From assembly GCF_006874425.1 (NCBI RefSeq), contig NZ_VIJZ01000011.1, positions 1-64,000 on the forward strand: a DNA stretch of 64,000 nucleotides. The letters are read 5' to 3'. The translations under genes and the position numbers were made by a program. A model generated the notes under the pieces. The model did not search any database, was not told the DNA's origin, and was given only the letters and a program-made list of their open reading frames with translations. This DNA is from Paenibacillus ottowii (GTDB taxonomy: Bacteria; Bacillota; Bacilli; Paenibacillales; Paenibacillaceae). Positions 63,498 to 64,000 of this stretch are shown here, in pieces (the first letter of the stretch is position 1; each line of letters opens with the position of its first letter).

Positions 63498-64000
63498 TTA
63501 AAGGTCGTGTCTATCAGGACCAAATACGAGATTCGCCGACTTTTTGGCCTCCTCAATGACCTTCATAACCTTTTCGCTGTGCTCAAGCATATCCGAGACT
63601 TTTTCTAAATCATTTTCTCGGATGATGCGGTCGAATTCAACAAATTCGTCATACATACGGTGCGGATGATCTTTCAGGTCCACCCGGATGGGTGTTTCCT
63701 TAGTAGGCGTGTATTCAAAATTGTCGCATACATTAGCTGAACTCGCCATATGGATATAGCCCTTATTGCCTTGAATGTTCACAGCATTAGGTGCCGTACT
63801 ATCTTTTGAACCTATGCAAATACACTTGAAATCGCCGTAATCCAGCAGCAATATACCTGAGGTGTCAATGCCACGCTCCATGTTCGCCCAATACTCCACC
63901 TTCTTAGGGCTCCCAAAGAAACCAACAACAAAATGAATGTTGTATAAATTGATATCCATCAAGGCTCCCCCAGACATTTCCGGATTAAATGCAGGCTGGA
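63498..64000 (-). CDS. Gfo/Idh/MocA-family oxidoreductase, C-terminal part (runs off window)
   Basis: The frame is open to the window edge. The first visible residues QPAFNPEMSGGALMDINLYN are the conserved catalytic-region motif (GGxLMDxxxYN), so the nucleotide-binding half lies beyond base 64000. GFFGSPKKVEYWANMERGID and GNKGYIHMASSANVCDNFEY belong to the C-terminal beta-sheet domain, followed by a helical end with SDMLEHSEKVMKVIEEAKKS. It is a third member of this family in the region but not of the ThuA operon. Confidence 0.88.
   Translation of the reverse strand, partial: QPAFNPEMSGGALMDINLYNIHFVVGFFGSPKKVEYWANMERGIDTSGILLLDYGDFKCICIGSKDSTAPNAVNIQGNKGYIHMASSANVCDNFEYTPTKETPIRVDLKDHPHRMYDEFVEFDRIIRENDLEKVSDMLEHSEKVMKVIEEAKKSANLVFGPDRHDL

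Noticed and set aside
1..64000. CRISPR arrays, rRNA or tRNA genes
   Set aside because: No regularly spaced direct repeats, no tRNA-like cloverleaf and no rRNA core sequences were seen.

Overview
The window looks like a piece of a Paenibacillus-type Gram-positive (Bacillota) chromosome. The reasons are strong AGGAGG-type ribosome binding sites, frequent TTG and GTG starts, a large bacterial NRPS operon, a Bacillus-like AHL lactonase, a rifampin phosphotransferase, a GRP-family sugar transporter, CcpA-type cre sites and several secreted polysaccharide enzymes. No rRNA, tRNA or CRISPR array was seen. The genus is an inference.

Region 1 (1-16.3 kb) is the 3' end of a nonribosomal peptide operon. 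It holds a partial NRPS (end of A, PCP, C-A-PCP-E), a trimodular terminating NRPS (C-A-PCP, C-A-PCP, C-A-PCP-TE) and a type II thioesterase. Specificity pockets read by eye give Phe, Gln and Glu for the last three modules, preceded by a D-residue of unassigned identity.

Region 2 (16.3-21.5 kb) is a scarred mobile zone. It contains a broken short-chain dehydrogenase, a frameshifted IS1182-like transposase abutting the 3' half of a radical-SAM/SPASM gene, an intact APH-fold kinase overlapping that gene, a 70-bp relic of a Xer recombinase, an intact XerS-like recombinase, and a 173-bp element with paired terminal repeats.

Region 3 (21.5-27 kb) has a BluB-like flavin enzyme, then a quorum-quenching operon (amidase, small GatC-like protein, AiiA lactonase) facing a TetR gene across three matching palindromes, then a FusB-like EF-G-binding protein with a structured leader.

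Region 4 (27-46.9 kb) is a patchwork of accessory genes: a secreted GH5 enzyme, a TetR/MFS pair, an IS30 element with a nonsense codon, an acetoacetate-decarboxylase/ApbA operon divergent from LysR, a second ApbA gene divergent from TetR, an aldehyde-reductase-like SDR divergent from AraC, rifampin phosphotransferase, a MarR/MFS pair with two operators, and a hexapeptide acetyltransferase. Many gene relics lie between them.

Region 5 (47-54.2 kb) has a secreted beta-helix protein, a small basic protein, an Rrf2/nitroreductase pair with three identical-spacing 22-bp dyads, an MGT-type glycosyltransferase, a mannanase fragment, and a DUF4272/zinc-ribbon pair.

Region 6 (54.2-64 kb) is carbohydrate metabolism: a LacI, Gfo/Idh, ThuA, Gfo/Idh operon with a perfect 16-bp operator, a GlcU-like transporter and a GH36 alpha-galactosidase each with a cre-like site, decayed fragments, and the end of another Gfo/Idh gene.

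Taken together, the window pairs peptide-antibiotic synthesis with many likely antibiotic-defence functions (rifamycin, fusidic acid, macrolide, efflux, AHL degradation), set in a recombination-prone background.
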